This document shows, one piece after another, positions 10,286-18,478 of a stretch of DNA of 64,000 nt. Below the pieces are notes generated by a model. The model searched no databases, was not told the DNA's origin, and saw nothing but the letters and a program-made list of their open reading frames with translations. Where the stretch lies: the NCBI GenBank assembly GCA_963747335.1, contig CAVVEV010000001.1:62001-126000 (forward strand), in the 5' to 3' direction. The stretch is from Prado023 sp963747335. GTDB lineage: Bacteria; Actinomycetota; Actinomycetes; S36-B12; CAIYMF01. Position numbers and translations under genes: made by a program. Every line of letters starts with the position of its first letter. The first letter of the stretch is position 1.

Positions 10286-11413
10286 ATGTGGGCAGAGCGC
10301 GCACGGGCGTCCCGCGCAGTCCTGGTCGGCGAGTACTGGGACAAGCGCACGGGCCTGTTCCGGATCGAGGCTGGGCTGCGGGGCAGACTGGGTTCCCTCC
10401 TGCCCTGGGGGAAGTGGCACTTCTGGTGGCAGGCGCATGGGCTCGAGGTGCTGCTGGACGGCTATGAGGCCGGTGATCCTGCGGCCGGCTCGCGGGCTGC
10501 GCAGCTCATCCGGGGGGTCGCCCGCCGCAACCACGGGGATGTCACTGCGAACGACTACTACGACGACCTGGCCTGGATGGGCCTGGCGACGCTGCGAGCC
10601 CATGACCGGGGCCTCATCGACGCACGCCTCCCCATGGCCTTGGCCGATGCTGTCGCGGACGGCTGGGACGCGCGCCTGGGTGGTGTCCGGTGGCGCGTCC
10701 ACGACGAGTTCCGCAACGTCGCGGCGACCGCTCCCTCGGCGATGCTCCTGGCACGTGCCAGCCAGGTGGACGGGGATGCTCGTCGGCTCGGGATCGCCCG
10801 CGAGGCATCGGACTGGCTGCACTCCACGTTGGTGGAACACTCCGGGATCGTGTGGGACGGCTGCCGTCCGAGAGAGGGGGTGCTGGTGCCCGAGGGTCGG
10901 CTGTGGTCCTACAACGTGGGAACCGTGGTGGGCCTCGACGTCGTGCTCGCGGGGATGTCCGACGAGGTGGAGTCCCAGCGTCGACTGGCCCGTGCCGCCA
11001 GCGTGGCGCGGGCGGGATCATCGGCCCTGCGAGCCGGGTGCCTGGAGGTGGGCGAGGCTGTGGCCCTGATCGCCCAGGGCTCAGCCGATGCGGCGCCTGA
11101 CTCGGGGATCTGGCAGGACGAGGTGAGTGACGGAACGGGCGCTGATCCGCAGCTGTTCAGGGGGATCCTGGCCCGCTACACCTCGGACCTGGTCCTGGCT
11201 GACCCGACCCTGACCGACATCGCGCCGGACCTCGTGGCCCAGGCTGAAGCGGCCAGGGAGGCGCGCGACAGCAGGGGACGCATCGGGGCCGAGTGGGATG
11301 TGGACCGGCAGCGGCTGACGCGTCGAGGTCCGGCGCCCACCCTGGCCGCACACCTGAGCGGGGCGCTGACCCTGGGCAGCGTGGCTCGCCTGGAGCGTGC
11401 GGGACTCACCTGA
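10286..11413 (+). CDS. Glycoside hydrolase family 76 protein (alpha-1,6-mannanase-like)
   Basis: A 375-residue protein with the GH76 (alpha/alpha)6-barrel signature NDYYDDLAWMGLA; the paired aspartates at about residues 93-94 correspond to the catalytic pair of alpha-1,6-mannanases. Further family-like segments are HFWWQAHGLEVLLDGY and GRLWSYNVGTVVG. No signal peptide is visible, so the protein seems cytoplasmic, which is common for actinobacterial GH76 relatives and leaves the substrate open (mannan, lipomannan or glycan recycling). The ATG has a GGAGG site 6 bases upstream. Its stop overlaps the end of the convergent RDD gene by 8 bases. Confidence 0.8.
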   Translation: MWAERARASRAVLVGEYWDKRTGLFRIEAGLRGRLGSLLPWGKWHFWWQAHGLEVLLDGYEAGDPAAGSRAAQLIRGVARRNHGDVTANDYYDDLAWMGLATLRAHDRGLIDARLPMALADAVADGWDARLGGVRWRVHDEFRNVAATAPSAMLLARASQVDGDARRLGIAREASDWLHSTLVEHSGIVWDGCRPREGVLVPEGRLWSYNVGTVVGLDVVLAGMSDEVESQRRLARAASVARAGSSALRAGCLEVGEAVALIAQGSADAAPDSGIWQDEVSDGTGADPQLFRGILARYTSDLVLADPTLTDIAPDLVAQAEAAREARDSRGRIGAEWDVDRQRLTRRGPAPTLAAHLSGALTLGSVARLERAGLT

Positions 11414-11906
11414 CGGCGCGCACCACGAGCGTGTCCGCTAACGAGTCACCGATGCGCTGGTGCTCGCCGGACACGAGCATGGCGATCAGCCCGACCGCCC
11501 CGAAGAACATGGCGTCCACGACCAGCAGCAGCCAGCGGAGCGCGAACTGGCTTCGCGTGGGCTCACCGCCGTCCAGACGGACCACCCGAAGCTGGAGCCA
11601 ACGCATCGCCACCGTCTGCCCACCGCGGCGTCGGGGCAGGTGCGCCCAGTACCACCAGCTGATCGCGACCGCCAGGACCAGAAGCGACAGGATCACCGGG
11701 ACCGCGATCAGGAGCTGTCCGAGGCTTCCGTCCGGGTTGCGCGGCAGGAGCAGGAGGATCAGCGCCGTCGGGACCAGCGTGATCAGGGCGACGAGTGCCA
11801 GGTCGACTGTGAACTGAACGACTCGCAGCGCGACGATCGGCACGCGATCGAGGAATCCAGCGGGCGCCGCGGTCGGGCGGTCCTCGGTCGCGGGCACGAC
11901 GGCCAT
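11406..11906 (-). CDS. RDD-family membrane protein
   Basis: A 166-residue membrane protein. The arginine/aspartate signature begins at AGFLDRVPIVALRVVQFTVD, where the first helix carries charged residues. Two further hydrophobic segments follow (LIAVPVILSLLVLAVAISWW and FALRWLLLVVDAMFFGAVGL), then the QRIGDSLADTLVV tail typical of RDD domains. Function in most bacteria is unknown; some members transport ions or osmolytes. I start it at the ATG at 11906; a GTG at 11942 would add 12 residues but would crowd the divergent promoter. Confidence 0.72.
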   Translation of the reverse strand: MAVVPATEDRPTAAPAGFLDRVPIVALRVVQFTVDLALVALITLVPTALILLLLPRNPDGSLGQLLIAVPVILSLLVLAVAISWWYWAHLPRRRGGQTVAMRWLQLRVVRLDGGEPTRSQFALRWLLLVVDAMFFGAVGLIAMLVSGEHQRIGDSLADTLVVRAVR

Positions 11907-11943
11907 CTTATGGTCGACCCCAGCACGCTGCCCGAACCTCACC

Positions 11944-11949
11944 TATCGT
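11944..11949 (+). promoter_or_regulatory. -10 box, apparently leaderless
   Basis: TATCGT lies 6 bases before the GTG at 11956, so the transcript would start at the initiation codon itself. Confidence 0.5.
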
Positions 11950-11955
11950 GGTCAA

Positions 11956-12591
11956 GTGCGTTTCCTCGCCCTGGTTGCCGCCCTGGTCGGGGCCCTCGCG
12001 ATCCTCACGCTCGGCCGTGGCCTCGCCCTTCCCTGGGAGCCGGGATGCACACTCACATCCGCATCCGGCGAGATCCTCGCCGAGGGCTCGCCCGATGAGG
12101 TGTCTGTACTTGTTTCGTCGGCGGACGGCGATTTTGGCCGCGCACTGGGTGCCGGGCCGGCTCTGTCATGCCGAATCAGCCCCATCGCGGCCACGGACAC
12201 GCCCAAGGAGCCGCCGCTCGGCCTGACGCCCCGGGCGCAGGCGCTGCGCGCTGAGGTGCGCGACCAGTTCGGGGACCTGCCCGAGGGTGGTTTCGGTCCC
12301 GAGGAGACCCTGCCAGGGCGCAGCCCGGGCGGCGAGCACTCGCGCGGTCGGGCGATCGACTTCTTCTTCCGCCCCTACGAGGAGGCCTCGCAGCAGGAGG
12401 CGGGGTGGCGGCTGGCGAACTGGGCGGTCGCCAGCGCCGAGCGCCTGGGAATCCGGACCGTCATCTACCGCGACCGGATCTGGACCGCCCGGCGGTCGAT
12501 GCAGGGCTGGCGCGAGTACCGGTTCCGCGGTCCGGACCCGGACAACCCCGTCAACCGGCACCTCGACCACGTCCACGTGGACGTGGCCTGA
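11956..12591 (+). CDS. Exported protein with ARB_07466-like / LAS-peptidase-like domain
   Basis: A 211-residue protein with an N-terminal membrane anchor or signal (residues 1-25) and a C-terminal domain from about residue 95. That domain has GGEHSRGRAIDFFF and HLDHVHVDV, an arrangement of His, Asp and His that recalls the zinc ligands of D-Ala-D-Ala carboxypeptidases (SxHxxGxAxD and HxH). I recall this domain in actinobacterial proteins under the name ARB_07466-like C-terminal domain, function unproven. It acts outside the membrane. Peptidoglycan cleavage is a reasonable hypothesis only. The GTG start appears leaderless. Confidence 0.62.
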   Translation: MRFLALVAALVGALAILTLGRGLALPWEPGCTLTSASGEILAEGSPDEVSVLVSSADGDFGRALGAGPALSCRISPIAATDTPKEPPLGLTPRAQALRAEVRDQFGDLPEGGFGPEETLPGRSPGGEHSRGRAIDFFFRPYEEASQQEAGWRLANWAVASAERLGIRTVIYRDRIWTARRSMQGWREYRFRGPDPDNPVNRHLDHVHVDVA

Positions 12592-12690
12592 CAGCCAGGG
12601 TCGATGATCGGGACGTTCCGGCACGAATGCCGCCGATCGGGTGACGATCCGGGCGCGCATACCGCCGTTCATGGTTGCTACCTTCTTTGA

Positions 12691-12706
12691 CCTACGGTCG
12701 CGTAGG
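12691..12706. repeat. Small palindrome before the CAP-domain gene
   Basis: CCTACG, GTCG spacer, CGTAGG: a perfect 6-bp inverted repeat ending 10 bases before the GTG at 12716. It could be an operator or a hairpin near the ribosome site. Confidence 0.3.
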
Positions 12707-12715
12707 GGGGTACTC

Positions 12716-13576
12716 GTGCGAGCACGTCGAGTGATGACGGTCGCCGCCCTGTGCCTTGCGCTCGGCGCCCAACCGGCCGTCGGCGCCCCATCAGGTCCTT
12801 CTGCTGTGACCACCGGGTCAGGGGTTGCGGTGTCGGTGCAGCACGCGTCTGCGGGTCTGGGGGCAGCGGTGGGCACGATCAGCGCGACCGCCTCAGTGCT
12901 GCCCAGTGGCCGACTGCGCGTGCACCTGCGGACGCACGTCCGCTCGGTGCAGTTCAAGTACGTCGTGTCTGGTCGATCGAGCCGGTCCATGACCGTGCGG
13001 GTGCGGGGCGGGGCAGCCCGGGTGACCCTGCCGCAGTCGGCCACGTCAGTTCGGGTCAGGGGTGCGGCAACCTCATCTCGGCGGGCGACGGCGTGGACGC
13101 GGGTCCGCATCGTCTCGTCCTCGGCAGGGGACCAGCCGCCGTCCCCGGAGACGATCGCCGCCTGGGAGGCCGAGCTTCTCGGACTGGTCAACGAGGTGCG
13201 AGCGTCGGGCCACACCTGCCCCGGCGGCGAGCACCATGGACCCGCCCCGGCGCTGGCGCGCGATCCTGCACTGGATGCGGCGGCCCGCGGCCACTCCTCC
13301 TGGATGGCCGAGGTCGGCCGGCTCTCCCACGAGGGCCGAGGCGGGTCGTCCCTGGGAGCCCGCCTCTCTGCAGCGGGGTACGCATGGAACAGGGCTGCCG
13401 AGAACGTGGCCGCAGGTCGGCCCAACCCGGCCCACACGGTGGCTCAGTGGCTGGGTTCCTCGGGTCATTGCCGCGAGCTGATGAACCCCGCGAACACCGA
13501 GACCGGGATCGGGTACTCCTATTCGACGGTCTCGGTCTATCGGCACTTCTGGACTCAGGACTTCGCCGCTGCGTGA
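12716..13576 (+). CDS. Secreted CAP-domain (SCP/PR-1-like) protein
   Basis: A 286-residue protein with a signal peptide (MTVAALCLALGAQPAVGA at about residues 7-24), a basic serine/arginine-rich linker, and a C-terminal CAP domain from about residue 155. The domain runs LLGLVNEVRASGHTCPGGE, ARGHSSWMAEVGRLSHEG, GYAWNRAAENVAAG and GHCRELMNPANTETGIGY. These are the canonical CAP motifs, including the histidine and glutamate of the cavity. CAP proteins are extracellular with varied or unknown roles. The GTG at 12716 is preferred over an ATG at 12671 because it directly precedes the signal peptide and follows a G-rich ribosome site. Confidence 0.82.
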   Translation: MRARRVMTVAALCLALGAQPAVGAPSGPSAVTTGSGVAVSVQHASAGLGAAVGTISATASVLPSGRLRVHLRTHVRSVQFKYVVSGRSSRSMTVRVRGGAARVTLPQSATSVRVRGAATSSRRATAWTRVRIVSSSAGDQPPSPETIAAWEAELLGLVNEVRASGHTCPGGEHHGPAPALARDPALDAAARGHSSWMAEVGRLSHEGRGGSSLGARLSAAGYAWNRAAENVAAGRPNPAHTVAQWLGSSGHCRELMNPANTETGIGYSYSTVSVYRHFWTQDFAAA

Positions 13577-13604
13577 GGGGGTGGGCCTGGCCACGGGACG
13601 AGGT

Positions 13605-13635
13605 TTGGCTCTCCGAGCTCCGGGGTAGGTATGAT
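13605..13635 (+). promoter_or_regulatory. Promoter of the DEAD-box helicase gene with long leader
   Basis: A near-consensus -10, TATGAT (13630-13635), has a weak TTGGCT 19 bases upstream. Transcription from here gives a leader of about 100 bases before the GTG at 13743, as is common for cold-responsive helicase genes. Confidence 0.42.
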
Positions 13636-13742
13636 CAGCACCCGGCACAATGCCGACTTCGTTGAGCAACGTTTCCTCACCTGGCCCTATGGCGGCCACT
13701 CAGACGCGTTGAAGACGACACGCCCTGAGAAGAAGGAACACC

Positions 13743-15413
13743 GTGGCTGATCACGCCCCGCAATCCCGCGCGCCCCGATCCGGACCGCGCACGACGTCTG
13801 CTGCCCCTGCAAAGGCCGCCAGGAAGTCCGGTACCTGGAAGGGTGCCGAGTCGACCGGTACCTGGAAGGGCACCAAGAAGGCTGGAGCCTGGAAGGGCAC
13901 CAAGACGACCGGTACCTGGAAGGGCGCCAAGCCCGTGGCCGGGGAGCGCACCACGACGTCCCGTCGTGACTCCGCCGCCCCGGCGCGCCCCGCCTGGCGT
14001 GATCGTGACGACCGTGCCCCCCGCCCCGAGCGCGCCGAGCGCCCCGCCCGCACGGAGCGCCCCCGCACCGAGCGCACCGAGCGCCCGGAGCGCACCGAGC
14101 GCCCGGAGCGCACCGAGCGACCCCGCACCGATCGCCCGGAGCGCACCGACCGTCCGTCGCGTCCCGGCCGTCCGAACCGCAACCCCCGGTACGACCGTGG
14201 CCCCCGCAACGACCGCCGCGACCGCGCCGATCGTCCGCAGCAGGCCCCGCAGGTCCCGGCGCTGACCGGGCCCAACGCCTTCGTGGACCTCGGCGTCCCC
14301 GCCTCCCTGGCAGCCGTCCTGGTCAGCCAGGCGATCACCGAGCCCACGCCGATCCAAGCGATGACGATCCCGGCTGCCCTGAGCGGTCGCGACGTCCTCG
14401 GCCGGGGCCGGACCGGCTCGGGCAAGACCCTGTCGTTCGGCCTGCCGATGCTCACGATCCTCTCCGGCCCTCGCCAGACCCGGCGCCAGCCGCGCGGGCT
14501 GATCCTGGCCCCGACCCGTGAGCTCGCGATGCAGGTCCTCGACGCGCTCACACCGCTGGCCGCGACCCTGGGCATGCGCACCCAGCTGATCATCGGGGGA
14601 AGCTCCTACGACCGCCAGATCCGTGGGCTGGAGCGCGCGGACATCGTCGTGGCCACACCGGGGCGCCTGGTCGACCTCGCGGATCGCGGGTCCGTCGACC
14701 TGAGCCAGGTCAAGGTCGTCGTGCTCGACGAGGCCGACCACATGGCGGATCTGGGCTTCATGCCCGAGATCGAGGCCATCATGGGCCGGCTTCCGGAGGA
14801 CGTGCAGGGGTTGCTGTTCTCGGCCACGCTCGACCACGACGTCGACCGCCTCGTGCGCAAGTACCTGCACGAGCCGCTCGTGCACAACGCTGACCCGGCC
14901 ACCGCGACCGTGGGCACGATGGAGCATCACCTCGTGCTCGTCCACCCCAAGGACAAGGACGCGGTCACGACCGACATCGCCCTGCGCCGCGGCCGCACCG
15001 TGGCCTTCGTGCGGACCCAGATGGGGGCCGACCGCCTGGCCGGACAGCTCGAGGCCGAGGGCGTGCGCACCGCCGCCCTGCACGGCGGGATGAAGCAGGG
15101 GATGCGCACGCGCACCCTCGAGGACTTCAAGCGCGGTCGCATCGACGTCCTCGTGGCCACCGATGTCGCGGCCCGCGGACTGCACGTGGACGACATCGAC
15201 CTGGTGCTCCACGTCGACCCGCCGCACGGCCCCAAGGAGTACCTGCACCGTTCGGGCCGCACCGCCCGTGCCGGGGCCTCGGGCACCGTGATCTCGCTGG
15301 CCACATTGCGCCAGCAGCGCTCGGTCACCGCGATCACCACCAAGGCAGGCGTGAATCCCGCCGTCCTGCGCGCACGGCCCGGCGATGAGGCCCTGCACGC
15401 GCTCATCAGCTGA
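13743..15413 (+). CDS. DEAD-box ATP-dependent RNA helicase with repetitive basic N-terminus
   Basis: A 556-residue RNA helicase. The core starts at about residue 175 and contains the Q motif EPTPIQ, Walker A GRTGSGKT, PTRELAMQ, DEAD in VVLDEADHMADLGFMPE, SAT, and HRSGRTARAG (motif VI). The first ~170 residues are low complexity: four 9-residue GTWKGxxxx repeats (residues 30-65), then an Arg/Glu/Pro/Thr tract built from ERPxRT units, probably a disordered RNA-binding tail. Such enzymes remodel structured RNA, often in ribosome assembly or at low temperature. The GTG start has an AGAAGGA site. A strong terminator follows the stop. Confidence 0.92.
   Translation: MADHAPQSRAPRSGPRTTSAAPAKAARKSGTWKGAESTGTWKGTKKAGAWKGTKTTGTWKGAKPVAGERTTTSRRDSAAPARPAWRDRDDRAPRPERAERPARTERPRTERTERPERTERPERTERPRTDRPERTDRPSRPGRPNRNPRYDRGPRNDRRDRADRPQQAPQVPALTGPNAFVDLGVPASLAAVLVSQAITEPTPIQAMTIPAALSGRDVLGRGRTGSGKTLSFGLPMLTILSGPRQTRRQPRGLILAPTRELAMQVLDALTPLAATLGMRTQLIIGGSSYDRQIRGLERADIVVATPGRLVDLADRGSVDLSQVKVVVLDEADHMADLGFMPEIEAIMGRLPEDVQGLLFSATLDHDVDRLVRKYLHEPLVHNADPATATVGTMEHHLVLVHPKDKDAVTTDIALRRGRTVAFVRTQMGADRLAGQLEAEGVRTAALHGGMKQGMRTRTLEDFKRGRIDVLVATDVAARGLHVDDIDLVLHVDPPHGPKEYLHRSGRTARAGASGTVISLATLRQQRSVTAITTKAGVNPAVLRARPGDEALHALIS
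13830..13937 (+). repeat. Four 27-bp tandem repeats (GTWKG units) in the helicase
   Basis: Four in-frame 27-base units encode GTWKGAEST, GTWKGTKKA, GAWKGTKTT and GTWKGAKPV. The DNA shares GGTACCTGGAAGGG cores, so copy number may change by slippage or recombination. Confidence 0.75.
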
Positions 15414-15422
15414 GCCAGCGCC

Positions 15423-15464
15423 CATCCGACACGGGCAGCCCACCCAGGGAGCCCGTGTCGGATG
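15423..15464 (+). terminator. Strong terminator after the helicase gene
   Basis: CATCCGACACGGGC (15423-15436) and GCCCGTGTCGGATG (15451-15464) form a perfect 14-bp stem around a 14-base loop, starting 10 bases after the helicase stop. A possible GTG start for the next gene at 15455 falls inside the stem and was therefore rejected. Confidence 0.85.
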
Positions 15465-15511
15465 CCAGCGTCGTGTCGACCGGCCCTGCGACCGGGTGGC
15501 AGGATGCGTTC

Positions 15512-16333
15512 GTGGCTGACACCGACTTCACCTGGAACAGCGTCCTGGTCGACGGCAACTGGATCCGCTATCGCGTGGCAGGCCCAGTGGACGCGCCGCC
15601 GATGATCCACCAGCACGGCTTCGCGATCTCGGGCAGCTACCTGCTGCCCACCGCGGAGCTACTCACGGACTCCTTCCGGGTCTACGTGCCCGACCTGCCC
15701 GGATTCGGCCGCAGCCCGAAGCCGGCTCAGCCCTTGAGCATCGAGGAGCTGGGCACCTCCCTGAGCCACTTCATGGACGCGGTCGGCCTCGACCAGGCGG
15801 TCGTGGTGGGCAACTCGCTGGGCTGCGCGATCACCGCCGAGCTGGTTGCCCAGGACCCCGAGAAGGTGTCGAAGGCGGTCATGGTCGGCCTGGCGGGAGG
15901 CCCCCACAACCGGCCGCTGGCCAAGGCGTTGGTCCAGATGGCCCGAGACGGACTGGTCGAACCCCCCGCCCTGCTCACGGTGGCCGGCCCGGACTACCTG
16001 CGCTTCGGCATGATCCGCGCGATCAAGCTGTTCGACAGGATGACGAAGTTCCCCGCCTACGAGCGCTTCATGTCGTTGCCCGTCCCGGTGATGGTCGTGA
16101 TCGGCAGCGAGGATCCGCTGAGGCCCCCGTGGCGCAACATCAGCAGGGCGATGGCAGACCTGCCGCCCGGCGTGACCATCGTGCTGTTCCAGGGTGCCGC
16201 GCACGCCATCAACTTCACCCACCCGCGGGAGCTTGCCAGCGCGATCCGGCAGTACGTCGCCGGTGACGAGGTCCGGATGGACGCCGACAATCCGACAGGG
16301 CTACCGGTCCTGCAGCTGAAACGACCTGTGTGA
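15512..16333 (+). CDS. Alpha/beta-fold hydrolase
   Basis: A 273-residue serine hydrolase. The oxyanion region is HQHGFAISGS, the nucleophile elbow VVVGNSLGCAITAELV, the acid in VIGSEDPLRPP, and the histidine in GAAHAINFTHP, so the full catalytic triad is present. The overall pattern resembles haloalkane-dehalogenase/epoxide-hydrolase-like or meta-cleavage hydrolases, but no substrate can be read. The reading frame is open back to 15455; I place the start at the GTG at 15512 because upstream candidates sit in or near the helicase terminator and a GCAGGA site precedes it. Confidence 0.78.
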   Translation: MADTDFTWNSVLVDGNWIRYRVAGPVDAPPMIHQHGFAISGSYLLPTAELLTDSFRVYVPDLPGFGRSPKPAQPLSIEELGTSLSHFMDAVGLDQAVVVGNSLGCAITAELVAQDPEKVSKAVMVGLAGGPHNRPLAKALVQMARDGLVEPPALLTVAGPDYLRFGMIRAIKLFDRMTKFPAYERFMSLPVPVMVVIGSEDPLRPPWRNISRAMADLPPGVTIVLFQGAAHAINFTHPRELASAIRQYVAGDEVRMDADNPTGLPVLQLKRPV

Positions 16334-16456
16334 TCGTTCGCCCGGGCCACCTGTGAGGACGGCCGTGCGCCGCTGTGCGTCCCAATTGCGTCGCAATGGG
16401 TGCTTCTCGCGGGCATGGGGTGCCGCGGGATCGCGCGGAGGGGGGAGAATGCGCGC

Positions 16457-17137
16457 ATGGGCAAGACCGTGATGATCGTCGAGGACGACGAGGAGATCCG
16501 CCTGGTGCTGCGCTATGCGCTGGAGGATGAGGGGTACCGCGTCCTCGAGGCGGCCAATGGCGAGCAGGCGCTCGTCCTGGGCCAGGACGAGGACCCGGAC
16601 GTCCTGCTGGTGGACCTGAGGCTGCCGGGCATCCACGGGCTGGACGTCGTGCGCAGCGTTCGGGCCACCAGTCGCGTGCCGATCATCATCGTGACCGCCC
16701 AGGCCGACAGCCATGACGTCGTCTCGGGCCTGGAGGCGGGAGCCGACGACTACGTCACCAAGCCGTTCATCACCAAGGAGCTGCTGGCCCGGATCCGCGC
16801 CCAGATCCGCCGCGCCAGTGACATCGAGGTGGACCATGGCCTGCTCGAGTGCGGCGAGGTCCGGCTGCGTCCCGACACCGCTGAGGTCCAGGTCGGTGAG
16901 CGGATCGTTCCGCTGAGCCCCACGGAGTACAAGCTGCTCGCCGAGCTCATCGGCGCCCGTGAGCGCGTGGTGAGCCGCGACGACCTGCTGCGCAACGTCT
17001 GGGGCTACCGCAACCCGGGCGACGGTCGAGTCGTCGACAACCTGGTCTATCGCCTGCGGGCGAAGATGGAGGCCGACCCCGCAGAGCCGGTGCACCTGAT
17101 GACCGTGCGCGGGTTCGGCTACCGGCTCAAGGCCTGA
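16457..17137 (+). CDS. OmpR-family response regulator
   Basis: A 226-residue two-component regulator. The receiver domain (1-115) has the acidic pair in MIVEDDEEIR, phospho-acceptor Asp in VLLVDLRLPG (about residue 54), the conserved Thr in IIIVTAQ and Lys in DYVTKPF. The winged-helix DNA-binding domain (about 130-226) shows LSPTEYKLLAEL, REDLL-like RDDLLRNVWGY and MTVRGFGYRL. A GGGGGGAG site precedes the ATG. The stop is 3 bases before the cognate histidine kinase, and a GerMN-like lipoprotein completes the operon, an order reminiscent of MtrAB-LpqB or the Streptomyces Cse system, both linked to envelope stress and cell-wall control. Confidence 0.92.
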   Translation: MGKTVMIVEDDEEIRLVLRYALEDEGYRVLEAANGEQALVLGQDEDPDVLLVDLRLPGIHGLDVVRSVRATSRVPIIIVTAQADSHDVVSGLEAGADDYVTKPFITKELLARIRAQIRRASDIEVDHGLLECGEVRLRPDTAEVQVGERIVPLSPTEYKLLAELIGARERVVSRDDLLRNVWGYRNPGDGRVVDNLVYRLRAKMEADPAEPVHLMTVRGFGYRLKA

Positions 17138-17140
17138 CCC

Positions 17141-18478
17141 GTGCGATTCGGCCTGCGGACCCGGGTCGCCCTGGTGTTCGCCGTTCTGTCCATGGTGGTC
17201 GCCGTCCTGGTGGCCAGCGGGATCTACCTGGTGAGCCGGAGCTACCTGACCAACCAGCGCCAGTCTGCTGGCCTCACCCGAGCCCTTCTCGATGCTCGAT
17301 CGGTCGATGCCGCGATCGCCGGTGGGACACCCCCCGGCGAGGTGCTGAACCAGCTCCCGGTGGTCGGGGCCTCGTTGGCCCTGATGCGCGTCGGCCAGGA
17401 GTGGTACTCGCGGGGGAGCACCATCGCCACCTCAGAGATCCCCGTGTCGCTGATCGACCTCACCCTGACCGAGGGCGGGGCCCAGCAGACCGTCCTGATC
17501 GGCGGCCAGTACTACTACGCCGTCGGCGTGTACACGCGGTCGGGCCTGTACGTCGAGCTGTTCCCCCTGAGCGACCTGCTCGAGACCCTGCGCAACGGCG
17601 CCCTGCTCCTTGCGCTCCTGGCTGTCGGGGCGTTCGTCGTGGGCGGAGCCATCGGGCGCTACGTCGGGAACCGGCTCATGCGACCCCTGCAGCGACTGGG
17701 CGCCGGTGCCCGTCAGCTCGCAGACGGCGACCTCTCGGTGCGCCTGCCGGACACAGGGGATCCTGACCTGGATCCGATCTCCGACTCGTTCAACGAGATG
17801 GCCGTCGCGGTCGCCTCCCGGATCGAGCGGGAGCGTCGCTTCGTCGCGAATGTCAGCCATGAGCTGCGCTCGCCGCTGACGACCGTGGTGGCCACCGCCG
17901 AGCTCCTCGAGGAGCACCACGACACCTTCCCGCCGCGGGAGGCGCGACTGGTCACCAGCCTCGCCACCCAGTCCCGACGACTCACCCGGATCCTGCTGGA
18001 CCTGCTGGAGATCTCCAGCGTGACGGCTCGGGCGCCGGTGCAGCGCGACGCCACGGACATCGCGGCACTCATCGAGGCCGTGCTCTCCGGACGGAACCTC
18101 GAGACCGCCCTGCTCCACGGCGATCGACCGGTGGTCGTGACGGATGCCCGGCGCGTGGAGCGTGTGATGGCGAACCTGATCGACAACGCGACACGTCACG
18201 GCCACGGTGTCCGCCAGATCCTGATGGTCGCGGGGGAGGGCCGGGTACGCATCCACGTGGACGACGCCGGCCCGGGGGTGGACCCCGACGAGGTCGAACG
18301 GCTCTTCGAGCCGTTCGCGCGTGGTGGCTTGGCTGAGCGGCGGGTCGAGGGAGCGGGCCTGGGTCTGGCCATCGTCCGGGAGCAGTCGGAAGCGATCGGA
18401 GGGCGTGTGGATGTGGCGGCCTCCCCGTTCGGTGGGGCGCGGTTCACCCTCGACCTGCCTGCGGAGGTCGCCCCGTGA
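17141..18478 (+). CDS. Sensor histidine kinase
   Basis: A 445-residue membrane kinase. TM1 is at about residues 8-32, followed by an extracytoplasmic sensor of about 115 residues, TM2 at about 150-175, a HAMP linker (NRLMRPLQRLGAGARQLADG), the HisKA box SHELRSPLTTVVATAELL with the phospho-histidine, and the ATPase domain with NLIDNATRHG, DDAGPGVDPDE and GLGLAIV. It should phosphorylate the OmpR-type regulator encoded immediately upstream. The GTG start is 3 bases past that gene and its stop overlaps the lipoprotein gene by 4 bases, so all three are translationally linked. Confidence 0.92.
   Translation: MRFGLRTRVALVFAVLSMVVAVLVASGIYLVSRSYLTNQRQSAGLTRALLDARSVDAAIAGGTPPGEVLNQLPVVGASLALMRVGQEWYSRGSTIATSEIPVSLIDLTLTEGGAQQTVLIGGQYYYAVGVYTRSGLYVELFPLSDLLETLRNGALLLALLAVGAFVVGGAIGRYVGNRLMRPLQRLGAGARQLADGDLSVRLPDTGDPDLDPISDSFNEMAVAVASRIERERRFVANVSHELRSPLTTVVATAELLEEHHDTFPPREARLVTSLATQSRRLTRILLDLLEISSVTARAPVQRDATDIAALIEAVLSGRNLETALLHGDRPVVVTDARRVERVMANLIDNATRHGHGVRQILMVAGEGRVRIHVDDAGPGVDPDEVERLFEPFARGGLAERRVEGAGLGLAIVREQSEAIGGRVDVAASPFGGARFTLDLPAEVAP

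Noticed and set aside
15455..15511. GTG start at 15455 for the alpha/beta hydrolase
   Set aside because: It lies within the 3' arm of the helicase terminator and codes no conserved residues.
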